Shown here piece by piece: positions 6,684 through 7,802 of a stretch of 7,802 nt of DNA. Location of the stretch: positions 1 through 7,802 of the forward strand of contig JACUUW010000086.1 in NCBI GenBank assembly GCA_014859075.1. The letters are read 5' to 3'. This stretch comes from Desulforudis sp. Lineage in GTDB: Bacteria; Bacillota; Desulfotomaculia; Desulfotomaculales; Desulforudaceae. A program made the position numbers and the translations under genes. A model generated the notes under the pieces. That model saw only the letters and a list, made by a program, of their open reading frames with translations. It was not told the origin of the DNA and searched no databases. Position 1 is the stretch's first letter, and each line of letters starts with the position of its first letter.

Positions 6684-7178
6684 TCACCCCGTTTGGCTCT
6701 GGGACGTAATGCTCGACGCCGCGACCGGTATGGCACCGGATACGTCGGGCGGAATGACCTGGATGTCATAGCCCATCGCTGAACCCTGCGGATCAACGCC
6801 CGGCAGTTGAGTTCCCAATCCCGGCATTACCATCCACGGCCCGTCTTCTTCCTGCATGTAGAGGTTCAGGCCGTCCATGTACATCTTCATTTCCATGGAC
6901 CCATCGGCCTCGGTGATCCTCATTTCAATGTAGACACAGTCAGGGTTCCGGAACCAGCCGCTTATCCGCATGTCCGCTGTCTCAATGCCGCCCGGAGTCT
7001 GGCCGGTGGGCCTCATTGTCATCTTCAGGTTTCCCTGAAACCCTATGCTTTCCAAATCAAGGTATTTCTCCGTGATCTCCAGCAGGTAGGCCAGTGAGCC
7101 GCCGTCAGGCGGGGTGATTGTCACCACCCCGGCGCTGTAGTCGACAAATTCGACGCCGCTCCCCTGCTTCCTGCCCAC
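6684..7178 (-). pseudogene. Probable truncated stalk-domain (copper amine oxidase N-terminal-like) secreted protein
   Basis: The 164-codon frame opens with GSGVEFVDYSAGVVTITPP. This looks like the very end of a copper-amine-oxidase-N-terminal-like stalk domain (PF07833; compare its typical x-V-x-(WDY)-x-x-x-x-x-TVTI ending). A region follows with short methionine-rich strands (LKMTM, MRISGWF, VYIEMRI, MEMKMYMDGLNLYM), like the beta-rich domain often seen behind such stalks in Clostridia. The expected signal peptide and the rest of the stalk are missing. The frame is closed by a TAG at 7205-7203, and the only early start is a GTG at 7178 without a nearby ribosome binding site. The last 30 residues look unlike the preceding repeat of strands, so the C-terminus may be broken too. 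It could instead be a short intact hypothetical protein; family assignment is by eye. Confidence 0.5.
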
Positions 7179-7279
7179 GTCATCAGAATTTGGCAGATCT
7201 TCCTAGAAATCCTCCGAATTCCCGTGTTCAAAAAGGCGTCCTGGACGGCCTTGCTGGGGGAAATAACTTGCTTGAACAG
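7179..7279. other. non-coding gap upstream of the stalk-protein fragment
   Basis: I find no promoter or ribosome binding site suited to the GTG at 7178, and no recognisable remainder of a stalk domain in any minus-strand frame. A GGAGG occurs near 7211-7215 on the minus strand but lies more than 30 bases before that GTG. This is consistent with loss of the 5' part of the gene. Confidence 0.35.
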
Positions 7280-7312
7280 AAAAAAGGGTTCCGCGACTGA
7301 ACCGCAGAACCC
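7280..7312 (-). terminator. Rho-independent terminator of the Crp/Fnr-family gene
   Basis: On the minus strand, GGGTTC (7312-7307) pairs with GAACCC (7291-7286). An inner GCG/CGC pair extends the stem past one mismatch, and six T follow (7285-7280). It lies about 60 bases past the stop of the regulator gene. Confidence 0.85.
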
Positions 7313-7321
7313 TCATCTATC

Positions 7322-7346
7322 AGGCCCTCCGTAAGACGGAGGGCCT
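7322..7346. terminator. perfect 11-base-pair hairpin between the Crp/Fnr gene and its terminator
   Basis: The arms 7322-7332 (AGGCCCTCCGT) and 7336-7346 (ACGGAGGGCCT) are perfectly complementary around a three-base loop. On the plus strand the stem ends in a short T run (7346-7348), so it may stop plus-strand read-through. On the minus strand it has no T run and may instead protect the 3' end or pause polymerase ahead of the terminator at 7280-7312. Confidence 0.55.
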
Positions 7347-7369
7347 TTCCAACACAGTATCGCCGACAA

Positions 7370-7802
7370 TCAGTCGTTCACCCAAGCGCTCAGCTTCTGC
7401 GGGTTCTTAAGTACGATCACCCGACCGTCCACCGCAATGCTCTTTTCCTTTCGAAACGTGGTCAGCAGCGCCGTTACCGTCTGCCGGCTGGTGCCGATCA
7501 TCGAAGCCAGTTCGTGGTGGGTGAACGGCAGCTTGATCTTGACCCCCTCTTCGGTGGGAATGCCGCAGTTGTCCCCGACTTTCAAAAGGAACAGGGCCAA
7601 GCGCTCCGCAGCCTGGCAGCAGACCAGTTCGTAAACCATGGACTCGGCCGCCCGCATCCGCGCCGCCAAGAGCTTTGAAGTCCTGATGGCCAGATGGTGC
7701 TGTGACTTGAGCAGTTCGGTGAACTGTTTCTTGGTAAGTACCACCAGGGAAATGTCCCGGATCGCCCCGGCATAGCAGGTCCGCTTCCCGTGGTACAGCG
7801 TT
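7370..7802 (-). CDS. Crp/Fnr-family transcriptional regulator, C-terminal part
   Basis: The last 143 codons of a Crp/Fnr-type regulator are present; the frame stays open to the right edge, so most of the N-terminal sensor beta-barrel is missing. Visible features in order: the last strands of the sensor domain (YHGKRTCYAGAIRDISLVVL), the long dimerisation helix (FTELLKSQHHLAIRTSKLLAARMRAAESMVYELV), and a winged helix-turn-helix with LPFTHHELASMIGTSRQTV, the SRQTV segment being the family's DNA-recognition helix. The protein ends with the wing (IAVDGRVIVLKNPQKLSAW). An internal GTG at 7744 is in frame but is not the start, because homologous sequence continues upstream of it. The ligand cannot be told from this part. 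The CooA-type heme ligand pattern is not evident here, and the Fnr cysteines would lie outside the window. Confidence 0.93.
   Translation of the reverse strand, partial: TLYHGKRTCYAGAIRDISLVVLTKKQFTELLKSQHHLAIRTSKLLAARMRAAESMVYELVCCQAAERLALFLLKVGDNCGIPTEEGVKIKLPFTHHELASMIGTSRQTVTALLTTFRKEKSIAVDGRVIVLKNPQKLSAWVND

Noticed and set aside
7370..7802. CO sensor CooA as identity of the Crp/Fnr-family protein
   Set aside because: The visible end of the sensor domain lacks the CooA pattern around the heme histidine and cysteine, and the rest of the domain is outside the window.

Overview
The window is GC-rich, protein-dense bacterial DNA with strong GGAGG-type ribosome binding sites. Its gene content fits a high-GC member of the Clostridia/Firmicutes: a Firmicutes-style topoisomerase III, the trmK-nif3 pair, a Spo0A-box/SigH-like promoter, and a Tat-exported [NiFe]-type hydrogenase small subunit. 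A sulfate-reducing or syntrophic Peptococcaceae-like organism (Desulfotomaculum/Pelotomaculum/Desulforudis type) is my best guess. That placement is inferred from gene content, not from a search.

Left part, minus strand (1-3211). topB (1059-3146) has its own SigA-like promoter at 3183-3211. Downstream of it, trmK (196-891) is served by a near-perfect SigA promoter (931-959, TTGACA-17-TATAAT). trmK overlaps the start of a Nif3-family gene (1-205) that runs off the left edge. trmK and nif3 are translationally coupled.

Middle, plus strand (3212-6549). A 683-residue secreted or membrane-anchored protein (3371-5422) fuses an N-terminal CE4/NodB polysaccharide deacetylase to a C-terminal TIM-barrel glycosidase-like domain of the PF13200/DUF4015 type. 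Its upstream region carries a perfect Spo0A box and a good match to the SigH promoter consensus, which suggests control at the onset of stationary phase or sporulation. Next comes a Tat-exported hydrogenase small subunit (5599-6549) with all iron-sulfur ligands. It has no large subunit beside it.

Right part, minus strand (6550-7802). This holds a fragment of a stalk-domain-type (copper amine oxidase N-terminal-like) secreted protein that appears truncated (6684-7178), followed by a strong terminator. To its right is the C-terminal part of a Crp/Fnr-family regulator (7370-7802, cut by the right edge), with two stem-loops behind it.

The genes do not form one pathway. The window reads as core housekeeping genes (tRNA modification, topology) next to cell-surface and energy-metabolism genes. 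The points most worth a second look are the deacetylase-glycosidase fusion with its apparent sporulation-type promoter, and the orphan hydrogenase small subunit. I found no CRISPR array, tRNA, rRNA, insertion sequence or phage gene.
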